Part shown: positions 10,535 through 19,373 of the stretch, in pieces
How the letters are laid out: the number at the start of each line of letters is the position of its first letter
Numbering within the stretch: the stretch's first letter is position 1
Origin: Paraburkholderia sp. ZP32-5
Lineage (GTDB): Bacteria > Pseudomonadota > Gammaproteobacteria > Burkholderiales > Burkholderiaceae
Reading direction: 5' to 3'
Assembly: GCF_021390495.1 (NCBI RefSeq)
Contig: NZ_JAJEJP010000002.1
Coordinates: 1,488,001-1,552,000 of the forward strand
Length of the DNA stretch: 64,000 bases
The notes under the pieces: generated by a model
Seen by the model: the letters and a program-made list of their open reading frames with translations, nothing else
Told to the model about the DNA's origin: nothing
Databases searched by the model: none
Program-made: the position numbers and the translations under genes

Positions 10535-12073
10535 TCAGTCCGACAGCGTGCCGTTCAGATCCTCGTGACGCAGCGCGCCGCCGTTGATGTTCACTTCCCG
10601 CCGGAACACGAGCCGCGTGCCGTCGAATTCGGCGATGACAGTGTCGCGAAACGCGGTTTCGGCAAAAATCCACGTCATCTGCAAGCGCCGTTCGTCGACC
10701 CAGCACGCGCGCGCGACGACCGGGCTGTGGACCAGGTGATAACCGTGATGCAGATCGCTGCCGGGCATGTCGGTACGCGTTTCGATCCAACGGTCGAAGC
10801 CCGCGACGATCGTGTGAGGCCCGTGCGCATCGATGAGTCTGAATGTGCAGCGATCGTCCGCGAAACCGAATTCGAGCGTTTGCACGCCGTGCGGGTTCGA
10901 CGCGATCGTGAAACGCCGCGCGCCGGAATTCATCGGCGCGCGCACCGCGCGATCCGCGAGCTTCCACGGCGCGGGCGCATCGGGGCTCTGCCATGCGGCG
11001 AGTCTGGCCGTGAGACGCGCATCGGCCGCGGCGGCTTCGCGTGCGGCGGTGCTGTCCGCCTTCGGATCACGAAATGCCACCGGAAAATAACGGTCGATAT
11101 GCGGAAACAATCGTCCACTGCCCTTGATTGCGCCGGTGACGGCAAGCGCCGCCCCATGCGCGGGGAACACCGTGACCATCTGCACGAACCGGCCAATTGC
11201 GCTGAAGTTGCCGTCGCCGCGGGTCCACCAGTGATAGCCATATTTGAACGGCTCGCCATGCGGCTGGGTCGCCTGCTTCACCCATTGTTCAGGCAACAGA
11301 CGGCGCCCTTCCCAAACACCGTTTTGCGCGTGCAGAAGGCCGAGCTTCAGCATATCGGCCATCGTGGCCGTCAGACCGTTGCCGCCCGGATTGATGCCGT
11401 CGGGCCCGATGTCCCACTTTTCGCCGTGGATGCCGAGCGGCTCGAAGATGCGCGGTTTCAGATAGTCGTGCAGCGTCTCGCCGGTCACGCGGCTCAGGAT
11501 CGCCGACAGCACGTAGCTCGCCGCGCTGGTGTACATGAACGCGCTGCCCGGTTGATGCACGAGTGGGATCCTGAAAAACTCGGCGATCCAGCTCGACTGC
11601 AACGAACGCCATGCCGCGCCGGAGGTCTCCCCTTCGTGACCGGTGCGCATCGTCAGCAGATCTTCGATCGTCATTTGCGCGAGCCAGTCCTGGCCATTGC
11701 CGGCTGAGGCGTCCGGCGCGGGACGCGCCTCGGGGAAAAAGTCCACGACCTTGTCGTCGAGCCGGAACAGCCCGTCGGCCAGCGCCAGACCGATCGCGCA
11801 CGCTGTGAAGCTCTTCGCCACCGAGTGCAGGATGCGCGGGCGGTCCGCGCGATACGGCCAGCGCCATGCCTCGGCGACGACATGGCCGCGGTGATACAGC
11901 ATCAACGAATGCAGGTCGAGGCCGGCCGCGTCGACGTCGTCGAGAAAAGCGCCGATCGCATCGGCATCGGCGCCGGTAGTGGACGGCGCGGCGCGCGTCA
12001 GCCCATCTCGATGCGGCGCGGTGGCCAGGACCGCGGTCGATGTGGTGGCTGGATCGACGGCACGGTCGGACAT
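10535..12073 (-). CDS. Serine hydrolase, beta-lactamase class C family
   Basis: A 512-residue protein of the penicillin-binding/beta-lactamase-like serine hydrolase family (PF00144). The SxxK motif is S84-V-A-K87 in ILHSVAKSFT, with S84 the nucleophile, and the YxN-type element is Y181-T-S183 in FMYTSAASY. LTMRTGHEG and the TMADMLKLGLL block are typical of the family. A C-terminal region of about 150 residues (from about residue 360) is predicted to be a beta-rich accessory domain. No signal peptide is evident, so it is probably cytoplasmic and likely an esterase or peptidase rather than a true beta-lactamase. Substrate unknown. It is convergent to the LysR remnant and is flanked on the other side by another gene remnant, so it stands alone. 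Confidence 0.85.
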   Translation of the reverse strand: MSDRAVDPATTSTAVLATAPHRDGLTRAAPSTTGADADAIGAFLDDVDAAGLDLHSLMLYHRGHVVAEAWRWPYRADRPRILHSVAKSFTACAIGLALADGLFRLDDKVVDFFPEARPAPDASAGNGQDWLAQMTIEDLLTMRTGHEGETSGAAWRSLQSSWIAEFFRIPLVHQPGSAFMYTSAASYVLSAILSRVTGETLHDYLKPRIFEPLGIHGEKWDIGPDGINPGGNGLTATMADMLKLGLLHAQNGVWEGRRLLPEQWVKQATQPHGEPFKYGYHWWTRGDGNFSAIGRFVQMVTVFPAHGAALAVTGAIKGSGRLFPHIDRYFPVAFRDPKADSTAAREAAAADARLTARLAAWQSPDAPAPWKLADRAVRAPMNSGARRFTIASNPHGVQTLEFGFADDRCTFRLIDAHGPHTIVAGFDRWIETRTDMPGSDLHHGYHLVHSPVVARACWVDERRLQMTWIFAETAFRDTVIAEFDGTRLVFRREVNINGGALRHEDLNGTLSD

Positions 12074-12199
12074 GAATTCTCCCTATGGAACGCTGGATCG
12101 ACGATAACGGCGGCAAACAACGCCGGGCACCGCATGCGGCGCCCGGCGCAATGATCGTAGACTGCCCCGCCTTACGAAGGAAGCCAGTTCAACCAGTCA

Positions 12200-12487
12200 T
12201 TATCCGGAAATCGGATCGGCGTGAAGCAGGCGCGAGCCGAGCGCGTCGGCGACCCGCGCGCCGAATGCGCGGCAGCTCATCGTGCCGCCCAGATCCGCGG
12301 TGCGGGTTGCGCGATCGGCCAGCCCCGTGTCGACGGCGGCGTCGATCGCGTCCGCGGCGGCAATCAAAGCGGCTTGCGCGCGATGTTTGCCGATCCAACG
12401 CATCAGCATGCCGACGGACAGGATCATCGAGGTCGGATTGGCCTTGTCCTGATGCTGGATATCCGGCGCCGAGCCGTGTTGCGCCTG
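12200..12487 (-). pseudogene. 3' remnant of an isocitrate/isopropylmalate dehydrogenase gene
   Basis: The minus strand encodes about 95 codons that match the C-terminus of the isocitrate/isopropylmalate dehydrogenase family: [20 protein letters not shown] near the start (the conserved HGSAPDIAGKGIANP motif), then [19 protein letters not shown] and [13 protein letters not shown] before the stop at 12200. The reading frame is lost upstream of about 12487, so roughly three-quarters of the gene including the substrate-binding residues is missing. It sits directly before the aconitase paralogue on the opposite strand, which suggests that the two once worked in one pathway. Confidence 0.8.
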
Positions 12488-12620
12488 CGCGCAGGCCGAT
12501 TTTTGTCACCAGGCGAGCGGGTACGGCGCGGTCGTTGTCCTTGTTGTTGGTTCGCCGTTGCCGGATTGAACAGCACGGCACGCCCGCCAGCCCTTTTTTC
12601 TGACAGGCACGCTTCTTTGA

Positions 12621-12646
12621 TTGCATTTTTCCAGATACAAATGCAA
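12621..12646. promoter_or_regulatory. Perfect inverted repeat just upstream of the aconitase start
   Basis: TTGCATTT at 12621-12628 and AAATGCAA at 12639-12646 form an 8-base perfect inverted repeat with a 10-base spacer, ending 10 bases before the aconitase ATG. Its size and symmetry suit a dimeric winged-helix regulator, and the GntR-type protein two genes on is the obvious candidate. Binding is inferred. Confidence 0.5.
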
Positions 12647-12656
12647 AAATAGCGCA

Positions 12657-15281
12657 ATGGAAAACAACTATTCCCCAACCCAGGCGCGGCTCGTGGTCGA
12701 CGGCGCCAGCTTTCGCTATGTCGATCTGCCCGGCCTATTCGGCGACACGTTGCGCAAGCTGCCGGTCGTGCTGCGTCTGCTGCTGGAAAACGTGGTCCGC
12801 AACACGGATGGCGACGAGCGGCGCGCAGCCGTCGAAGGCATTCTCGGCTGGACCGCGCGCGCGACCAGCGAGACGGAGATCGCATTCCAGCCGAGTCGGG
12901 TGCTGATGCACGACACGACCAGCACTCCCGCGCTCGTCGACATCGCCGCGATGCGCGACGCGCTCGCCGAAGCCGGCGTCGATCCCGCAGTGCTCAATCC
13001 CGTGCTGCCGGTCGACTCGTCGGTCGACCACTCGCTCGCGGTCGAACATTTCGCGAGGCCGGACGCGGCGCCGCTCAATCTGCAGCTCGAACTTCGCCGC
13101 AACGCTGAGCGCTACCGGTTTCTGCGCTGGGCGTCCGGTGCGCTCAAGGGTGTGCGGATCCATCCGCCGGGCACCGGGATCATGCATACGATCAACCTGG
13201 AGCAGCTCGCGAGCGTGGTGTCGGTCGTCGATCACGCCGGCGAAACCTGGGCCGTGCCCGATACGCTGATCGGTACGGACAGTCACACGCCGATGATCAA
13301 CGGCATCGGCGTACTCGGCTGGGGCGTGGGCGGACTCGAAGCGCAGACGGTGATGTTCGGCATGCCGGTGATGCAACGTATTCCCGACGTCATCGGCGTC
13401 CGTCTGAGCGGCGCGCTGCGCGCGGGCGTGCTGGCCACCGACCTCGCACTGACCGTCACGCACCGGCTCCGCGAGATCGGCGTGTCGGGCGAGTTCGTCG
13501 AGTTCTTCGGGCCGGGCGTCGCGACGCTAAGCGCGGGAGAACGCTCGGTCGTCGCGAACATGGCGCCGGAATACGGCGCGTCGACAGGATTCTTTCCGGT
13601 CGATCGGCACACGCTGACTTACCTGCGCTCGACGAATCGTTCCGCCGACGCGATCCGGCTGGTCGAAGCGTTCACCAGACAGACCGGCCTGTGGTTCGAT
13701 CCGGCCAACGAGCCGCGCTATACGAAAACCATCAGCATCGATCTCGCGAGCATCGGCATGCACGTGGCAGGACCGCGCCGCCCGCAGGATCTGCTCGATT
13801 ATTCGCAGATGCCGGCCGCGCTGGCGAAGCTCGCATTCCAACCCGCGCGCGTGCACCCCGCGATGCCGCCGCATCCCGTGGCAATCGCCGCGATCACGAG
13901 TTGCACGAACACATCCGATCCGGCCTTGCTGATCGCTGCCGGGCTGGTTGCGCGCAACGCGCGCGCGCTGGGGCTCAAGGTGCCCGCATGGATCAAGACC
14001 TCGCTCGGCCCCGGTTCGCCTGCTGCCGCCGCGTATCTCGAACGCGCGGGTCTGCTCGACGAACTGGCCGCGGTCGGCTTCGATATCGTCGGATACGGCT
14101 GCACGACATGCATCGGCAATTCCGGCGCGCTGACGGAACCGATACGCGCGGCAATGGCCGACCAATCGGTTTATCCGGTGGCGGTGCTGTCGGGCAACCG
14201 GAACTTCCCCGGCCGCATCCATCCGGACATGGACCTCGGTTTCATCATGTCGCCGCCGCTCGTGATCGCGTTTGCACTGGCGGGCAACGCGGCGATGGAT
14301 TTGAGCAGCGAGCCGCTTCAAACAACAGCCGACGGCAAGCCGGTCTATCTCAGCGATCTGTGGCCGACGACGCAGCAAGTTGCGGAACTCGTCAGCGCGG
14401 CGGCCGATCCGCTCGACTACCCGCGCGCGTTCGCGCTGGCGAGCCGCAATCCGTCATGGCACGAGCTCGATGCACCCAGCGGCGCGCGGTTTCCGTGGAG
14501 TCCGACGTCGACCGCGCTGCGCCGGCCGCCGTTTGCGTCGGTCGCCGAAGGCAGTCAGCTCGGCCGCTACCGTGCTTATCCGTTGCTGGTACTCGGCGAC
14601 GACATCACGACCGATCACATCTCGCCTGCCAGCGGCATTCCGAAAGACAGCTTCGTCGCCGACTTTCTGGTCTCGCGCGGAGACGACCGCGACGATCTCA
14701 ACGTGTTCGCGTCGCGCCGTGGCAACTGGGAAGTGATGATGCGTGCGGCGTTCTACAACCGCACGCTGGTGAACCGGCTGCGGGCCGGCATGCCGGTCGC
14801 TCATACGTTGCATGTGCCGAGCGGCGACGTGCTGCCGATTTTCGAGGCCGCCACGCGCTATCGGCAAGACGGCGACGCGGTAGTGCTGGTCGCGGGCGAG
14901 CGGTACGGCACCGGTTCGTCGCGCGACTGGGCTGCCAAGGGGCAGCGCCTGCTCGGCATTCGCGCGGTACTGGCGGTGAGCTTCGAGCGGATTCATCGCT
15001 CGAATCTGATCGGCATGGGTATTCTGCCGATACGCTTCGCACCTGGCATCAGCCCGAACACACTCGATCTGCAAGCTGGCGATATGCTCGAAGTCGATGC
15101 AACTGCCGATGCGCTGTCGCCCCGCTGCGCGATTGCCGTGCGTGTCGTGCGCGCGGATGGGCGCGTCGAACCGGTGGCGGCGACTGCCGCTGTCGAGACG
15201 CAACTGGAGTGTCGGCTGCTGCGTTCCGGCGGCGTAATTCCTCTGATATTGCAGAACACGCTGGCTGCACAAAAGGCTTGA
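12657..15281 (+). CDS. Aconitase-family hydratase (AcnA-like paralogue)
   Basis: An 874-residue [4Fe-4S] dehydratase of the AcnA/IRP group, expected to isomerise a tricarboxylate such as citrate/isocitrate or a homologue by dehydration and rehydration. Cluster cysteines are C416 (AITSCTNTSD), C482 and C485 (GYGCTTCIGNSG). GTDSHTPMINGIG, ERSVVANMAPEYGA and the swivel-domain ERYGTGSSRDWAAKG are all intact. The ATG at 12657 is chosen over an in-frame TTG at 12621 because the latter falls inside a perfect inverted repeat and adds residues not seen in the family; neither has a strong Shine-Dalgarno sequence. A GntR-type regulator follows after 46 bases and then a solute-binding protein, so it looks like an inducible, locally regulated copy rather than the housekeeping aconitase. 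The adjacent dehydrogenase remnant points to the same view. Confidence 0.9.
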   Translation: MENNYSPTQARLVVDGASFRYVDLPGLFGDTLRKLPVVLRLLLENVVRNTDGDERRAAVEGILGWTARATSETEIAFQPSRVLMHDTTSTPALVDIAAMRDALAEAGVDPAVLNPVLPVDSSVDHSLAVEHFARPDAAPLNLQLELRRNAERYRFLRWASGALKGVRIHPPGTGIMHTINLEQLASVVSVVDHAGETWAVPDTLIGTDSHTPMINGIGVLGWGVGGLEAQTVMFGMPVMQRIPDVIGVRLSGALRAGVLATDLALTVTHRLREIGVSGEFVEFFGPGVATLSAGERSVVANMAPEYGASTGFFPVDRHTLTYLRSTNRSADAIRLVEAFTRQTGLWFDPANEPRYTKTISIDLASIGMHVAGPRRPQDLLDYSQMPAALAKLAFQPARVHPAMPPHPVAIAAITSCTNTSDPALLIAAGLVARNARALGLKVPAWIKTSLGPGSPAAAAYLERAGLLDELAAVGFDIVGYGCTTCIGNSGALTEPIRAAMADQSVYPVAVLSGNRNFPGRIHPDMDLGFIMSPPLVIAFALAGNAAMDLSSEPLQTTADGKPVYLSDLWPTTQQVAELVSAAADPLDYPRAFALASRNPSWHELDAPSGARFPWSPTSTALRRPPFASVAEGSQLGRYRAYPLLVLGDDITTDHISPASGIPKDSFVADFLVSRGDDRDDLNVFASRRGNWEVMMRAAFYNRTLVNRLRAGMPVAHTLHVPSGDVLPIFEAATRYRQDGDAVVLVAGERYGTGSSRDWAAKGQRLLGIRAVLAVSFERIHRSNLIGMGILPIRFAPGISPNTLDLQAGDMLEVDATADALSPRCAIAVRVVRADGRVEPVAATAAVETQLECRLLRSGGVIPLILQNTLAAQKA

Positions 15282-15327
15282 CCGTGACCACCATTGCGCT
15301 TGCACGCCGGCAAAAAGGACCATTCCG

Positions 15328-16221
15328 ATGATCGAGCGTTCCATTGCGACCCAGATCATCGAGTTGATCAAGACCGAAGGACTGCAGGCCGGCAGCCATC
15401 TGCCCGCGCAGATGCTGGCCGACCGCTTGCGGGTGTCGCGCTCGCCGGTCAATGAGGCGCTCGCGCTGCTGCACGAAAAAGGCATGTTGACGCGCGAAAA
15501 GAATCGCGGCTTCTTCGTCGCAAAGCCGGTTGTCGAACCGCTTGCCGAGGTGGTTGGAGAACTGGGCCTCGATGAAACGGACCCCGTCACCCGCGTGTAT
15601 TTCCAGATCGCCGACGACCTGCTGACGGGCAAGCTGTCCAATGAATTCCCGGAGCAACTGATCCGCAGCCGCTACAGCCTCACGAGCGCGCAACTGGGCG
15701 CCGTACTGGGGCGCATCGCTAACGAGGGCTGGGCCGAGCGCAAGCCCGGCTACGGCTGGCGATTCTCGCCGATGCTGACAACCACGGACAGTCTTCTGCA
15801 GTCGTACCGTCTGCGCCTCGCACTGGAACCGGCGGCGCTGCTCGAACCCGGCTATCACCTTGCGCCCAGGATTCTGCAGCGCTGCCGTGCCGTCGAACTT
15901 CATCTGCTCGCCGGTGGAATCGAAACCGATACCGCGGATCAACTGCACGATCGTGGCGTGCGTTTTCATGAATCGCTAGTCGAAGCGTCGGGCAACAGCT
16001 TCTTTATCGACGCGATCAAACGCGTCAACCGGGTTCGCCGGTTGCTGTCCTATCGATCGATGCAGCACCGCGAACGTTATGTGGAACACTGCAAGCAGCA
16101 TCTGCATGTGCTCGATCTGCTCGAACGCGAGCGCAACGAAGAGGCATCCGAAACGCTCCGTCAGCATCTGTTGCATACGCTCGAGGCGCTGTCGCGCATC
16201 AGCGGAATTCTCAAACCTTGA
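15328..16221 (+). CDS. GntR-family regulator with two winged-helix modules
   Basis: A 297-residue transcription factor. Residues 1-70 form a GntR winged helix (LADRLRVSRSPVNEALALLH, then GMLTREKNRGFFVAKP). Unusually, a second winged-helix-like unit follows at about residues 88-152 (IADDLLTGKLSNEFPEQLIR, then LTSAQLGAVLGRIANEGWAE and a wing, RKPGYGWRF). The remaining 140 residues are an all-helical FCD-type effector domain with histidines in the RGVRFHESLVEASGN and HLHVLDLLE positions that usually bind a metal and a carboxylate ligand. AAAGGA at about 15315 supports the ATG at 15328. It lies in the same direction as the aconitase gene and is likely to control it through the inverted repeat at 12621-12646; ligand unknown. 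Confidence 0.88.
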   Translation: MIERSIATQIIELIKTEGLQAGSHLPAQMLADRLRVSRSPVNEALALLHEKGMLTREKNRGFFVAKPVVEPLAEVVGELGLDETDPVTRVYFQIADDLLTGKLSNEFPEQLIRSRYSLTSAQLGAVLGRIANEGWAERKPGYGWRFSPMLTTTDSLLQSYRLRLALEPAALLEPGYHLAPRILQRCRAVELHLLAGGIETDTADQLHDRGVRFHESLVEASGNSFFIDAIKRVNRVRRLLSYRSMQHRERYVEHCKQHLHVLDLLERERNEEASETLRQHLLHTLEALSRISGILKP

Positions 16222-16257
16222 ACCGCGCTCGCCGAATGCGGCCAACCCGGAGTATCC

Positions 16258-16992
16258 ATGAACATCGATCAAGCTGTCGTCACCGCGTTCACGCCGACTG
16301 GGAAGCTGCGCGCGTCGATCAATCTCGGCAACCCGATTCTCGCCAACCGGGATCCAGTTTCGGGCGAGCCTGTCGGCGTATCGATCGATCTCGCGCGCGC
16401 GTTTGCCGAACGCCTCGCGGTCGAACTGGAACTGGTGGTGTTCGACGCGGCGGGCAAATCCGTTGAAGCCGTGGGCGACGAGCGCGCCGATATCGGTTTT
16501 TTCGCGGTCGATCCGCTGCGCGGCCAGGCGATCGCCTTTACCGCGCCTTATGTGCTGATAGAGGGCTTCTACCTCGTTCGCGAGAACTCACCGATTCTCT
16601 CCAACCAGGATGTCGATCATTCGCACAATCGCGTCGCGGTTGGCAAAGGCAGCGCGTACGACCTGTATCTGTCGCGCGAGCTGAAAGCCGCGCAGATTGT
16701 CCGTGCGCCAACCTCACCGACCGTCGTGCAGACTTTCGTCGAACAGAACCTCGAAGTCGCGGCGGGCGTGAAGCAGCAACTCGAGGCGGACGCGCGCAAG
16801 CTGCCGGGATTGCGGCTTCTCGATCAGCGCTTCATGGTGATCCAGCAGGCGATGGGCACGCCCAAAACACGCGGTGACGCGGCAGCGGCGGTTCTGCGGC
16901 AATTCGTCGAAGAGATGAAAAAGTCCGGCTTCGTTTCGGCCTCGCTCGCGCGGCATGGCATTGCCGGCGCGTCGGTTGCACCTGCTGCCTGA
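16258..16992 (+). CDS. Family 3 solute-binding-like protein without signal peptide
   Basis: A 244-residue protein with the fold of periplasmic polar amino-acid-binding proteins (SBP_bac_3): LRASINLGNPILANRD at the start, VGVSIDLARAFAERL, then ADIGFFAVDPLRGQAIAFTA and the second-lobe block RVAVGKGSAYDLYL. It begins MNIDQAVVTAFTPTGKLRAS, with no hydrophobic leader, and the ATG at 16258 follows the previous stop by only 36 bases, so a longer N-terminus is not available. No permease or ATPase genes are adjacent. It may be a cytoplasmic binding protein, or an enzyme-like relative of this fold that senses or handles the substrate of the aconitase pathway. It appears to be the third gene of an aconitase-GntR-SBP operon. 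Confidence 0.8.
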   Translation: MNIDQAVVTAFTPTGKLRASINLGNPILANRDPVSGEPVGVSIDLARAFAERLAVELELVVFDAAGKSVEAVGDERADIGFFAVDPLRGQAIAFTAPYVLIEGFYLVRENSPILSNQDVDHSHNRVAVGKGSAYDLYLSRELKAAQIVRAPTSPTVVQTFVEQNLEVAAGVKQQLEADARKLPGLRLLDQRFMVIQQAMGTPKTRGDAAAAVLRQFVEEMKKSGFVSASLARHGIAGASVAPAA

Positions 16993-17032
16993 TCACCAGG
17001 CCCTACCGCGCCATCACCATCCCGAACGTTTT

Positions 17033-17065
17033 CAGCCTGGCCGCTCGCACCGATCGGCCAGGCTG
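17033..17065 (+). terminator. Long perfect hairpin after the aconitase operon
   Basis: CAGCCTGGCC at 17033-17042 pairs perfectly with GGCCAGGCTG at 17056-17065 (13-base loop). No T-tract follows, so it may be a rho-dependent end or mRNA-stabilising stem. From here to about 17300 I see nothing else. Confidence 0.5.
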
Positions 17066-17300
17066 GCTCATTGTCTGAACGTATCGTTGCATGCACGCAT
17101 CGACGTGCGAGCCGGATATCGAAATAGTCGATCGCGATCGCTGGATTTGCCCTTCCAGGACGAATTCTGAATAACTACATTCTCCTTATCGATGAGGAAA
17201 TAAACAGATAACAAGCGGATTTCCACATCAGTGCCCGAGCCACGTCGCGCCATTCAGCGATGCTCCCGGCAACTCGGCCAGTGACCCCTCTCGCCGATCG

Positions 17301-18217
17301 CATTTTCAGCATCATCTGACGTTCGGTTTGATGTAAAACGACCGCTATCAGAACAATCCGCCGGTGCAGTCGGTCAGTACGCCGCAGAACCTGTTCAACC
17401 GAGTCGTGCTGCCCGCACCGGTGCGTACCACGCCGATCGTCGAACTGCCGCAGGACAGCCGGGACACCGGCGTCTATATTTACGGCGCGGTGACGATCGC
17501 CAATCGCCTGACGGCCATCGGCGTAACTTTTCTGTTGCGCCCCGATACCTTGATCTACGCGAGTTATATGACTGGGCTGCAGGAAACCGGGCTCGCGCCG
17601 ACCACGGCCGTCAACGCATTCCAGACGCTGTTGCCGACCACTGCGAAGCAGAAGGAAATCGGTATCCGTTCGACCGCTCTTTACGGCCTCAGTACGACCC
17701 TCGCGTACTTCGACATCAACCGCGGTACCGAGCAGCTCAACGAGCAGAATGTGTTCTGGTCGACGGCCGCTCGATCTACTAGGGGGTTGAGGCGTCGCTT
17801 GGCGGTGAAGTCAACCGGGGGTGGTCATTCAACGTCGCTGGTCAGTATCTGCATGCAGGCACTTCGGGTGCGTCGAATCCGGCGCTGTCGGGCACCCAAC
17901 CCGAGAACACGCCCAACTTCACGCTGAGCATGAGCGTTACCTATCACCCGTGTATCCTGCCCGGCAGCAGTCTGAGCGCGGGCATGTTCCGCACCGGCGC
18001 GCAAGCGGTCAATAACGCGAATCAGGCGTTCATCCCCGCTTACACGGTGTACACGCTCTGCGCCGGCTACGCAACGCGTATCGCGGGCCATCGCACGACG
18101 TTTGCGCTGAACGTCAATCGCCTCACCAACGACCGGCATTATTCCGCCGCAGGTAACGGGTTGCTGATCGTCGGGCCGGCGCGCTCGATCCGCTTTTCGG
18201 CCCGGACCGAGTTTTAA
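17301..18217 (+). pseudogene. TonB-dependent siderophore receptor, broken 3' part
   Basis: The C-terminal half of an outer-membrane TonB-dependent receptor is readable, ending in the expected barrel terminus ...SIRFSARTEF at 18217. It is broken at least three times. A frame disruption with a TAA occurs near 17322-17336 (HFQHHLTFG before, DRYQNNPPVQS after). A frameshift lies near 17757-17765, between the FDINRGTEQLNEQNVFW piece and the GVEASLGGEVNRGWSFNVAG piece, and an in-frame TAG falls at about 17778. The plug domain, TonB box and signal peptide are absent. The last 100 residues (TLCAGYATRI, TTFALNVNRLTNDRHY) show FhuE/FecA-like siderophore receptor features. It cannot make a functional receptor. 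Confidence 0.85.
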
Positions 18218-18302
18218 GCAAAGGGTTGCGGCGGAGCTTGCCGGATCTGTCTGGCGCGGAGCGGGTCTGCGCGGGTTGGCGGCTGGCTGGCTCCGCGCCG
18301 CT

Positions 18303-19124
18303 TCACTGCGACAAACTCCCCGCGTAAACACTCAAATCCCGATTCTCGCGAAGCACCTGCTGATACAAGCCCTGAAAACCGAGCCACGCGACATAGTCCG
18401 ACGCCAGATGCCGACGCGTCGCGCGCGCTTCGTCGGCGCTGAGCGGCTGCAACGGTCCGGCTGCCTCGGCGAGCAGTTGCACCTGCGCACAACGCTCCAT
18501 CGCAATGAAACGGTACAGCGCGGCATCGACGCTCGAGCCGATCGTCAGCAACCCGTGGTTCAACAGGATTGCGGCCTTGCAATCGCCCATCGTCCGCGCG
18601 ATCCGTTCGCCTTCGTCCGTGGCCAGCACGACGATGTCGCCGCGGAACACCACGTGGTTTTCATAGAACTGGCAGGCCTCCTGGTTGATCGGTTCGAGTA
18701 GTCTTTCGCGCGCGGCGAATGCCCGGCCATAGGTCGTATGCGTATGCACCGCCGCCGTCACCGAATGATTGACGCGATGAATGCCGCAATGAATCGCCAC
18801 CGCCGCCGCGTTGATCGGCCCCGTCCCATAGTGCACGCCGCCATCGCTGTCGATACACATCAGGTCGTCCGGATGAATGGTCGAGAAGTGCTGCGCGTAT
18901 TGATTGACCCAGTAACGGTCGGCGTGCTCCGGGTCGCGCACCGTCACGTGACCGGCAATACCTTCGGTCAGCCCGAAACGCGCGAGCAGCCGGAACCCGG
19001 CCGCGAGCTTCAGCTTGCAGTGACGCCGTTCGTCCTCGATGTTTTCATAGACGCGCGGCACCGGCAGTTTGCCGCCGATGGGAGTCGGGATCTGATAGTC
19101 GTCGTTCAAATCGGTCACGCACAT
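18303..19124 (-). CDS. Class II aldolase/adducin family protein
   Basis: A 273-residue cytoplasmic metal-dependent protein of the class II aldolase/adducin family (relatives include fuculose-phosphate aldolase). The sequence shows GLTEGIAGHVTVRDPE (the family start), the zinc-ligand pair in AAVHTHTTYGRAFA, and the late histidine in AILLNHGLLTIGSSVDAAL. The ATG at 19124 is chosen, with AGG 7-9 bases upstream; an upstream TTG would add only five residues. This subgroup, with an INQEACQFYENHVVF segment, often sits in catabolic clusters for carboxylic acids and may act as a decarboxylase or aldolase. It is divergent from an MFS transporter gene over a 249-base regulatory gap, and a LysR regulator follows that transporter, suggesting a small uptake-and-breakdown unit. 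Substrate unknown. Confidence 0.85.
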   Translation of the reverse strand: MCVTDLNDDYQIPTPIGGKLPVPRVYENIEDERRHCKLKLAAGFRLLARFGLTEGIAGHVTVRDPEHADRYWVNQYAQHFSTIHPDDLMCIDSDGGVHYGTGPINAAAVAIHCGIHRVNHSVTAAVHTHTTYGRAFAARERLLEPINQEACQFYENHVVFRGDIVVLATDEGERIARTMGDCKAAILLNHGLLTIGSSVDAALYRFIAMERCAQVQLLAEAAGPLQPLSADEARATRRHLASDYVAWLGFQGLYQQVLRENRDLSVYAGSLSQ

Positions 19125-19239
19125 ACGACACCTTTGCAATGAGAGAAAAAATGCGCTGCTGCCGCGCTCGCGGACAGCGCGCTTTCAGTGCTCATTGTGT
19201 GGCGTTGGAATACCGGCGTCGATGGCGGTTTGCTCAATG

Positions 19240-19310
19240 TCCTGTGAGCTTTTGTCAATGGACTTCCTAAATGTCACAGGAGAGATACTTTTCGTGGATT
19301 GCCACGGAAA
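19240..19310. promoter_or_regulatory. Candidate operators between aldolase and MFS genes
   Basis: The divergent intergenic region holds TCCTGTGA (19240-19247) and TCACAGGA (19274-19281), a perfect 8-base inverted repeat, followed by an imperfect palindrome at 19289-19310 centred on CGTGG-ATTG-CCACG with flanking T/A arms. They lie where a regulator could act on both genes; the LysR protein at 20728 is a candidate. Confidence 0.4.
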
Positions 19311-19373
19311 TTCGGCGAGTGCTAAATGTTCTCCTGAACCACGCCCTCCTCTCTTCGTACGACCGGACTTCCG

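Noticed and set aside
9836..11707. A 623-codon open frame on the plus strand
   Set aside because: Only about 110 codons (10081-10420) look like a protein, a LysR fragment; the rest is antisense to the intact serine hydrolase gene.
10535..12073. Serine hydrolase as a beta-lactamase resistance gene
   Set aside because: It lacks a signal peptide, has YTS in place of YxN and carries an extra C-terminal domain, so an esterase/peptidase role is more likely.
17364..17927. A 187-codon frame as an independent small protein
   Set aside because: It is the front part of the TonB receptor remnant up to a frameshift; its tail is out-of-frame receptor sequence.
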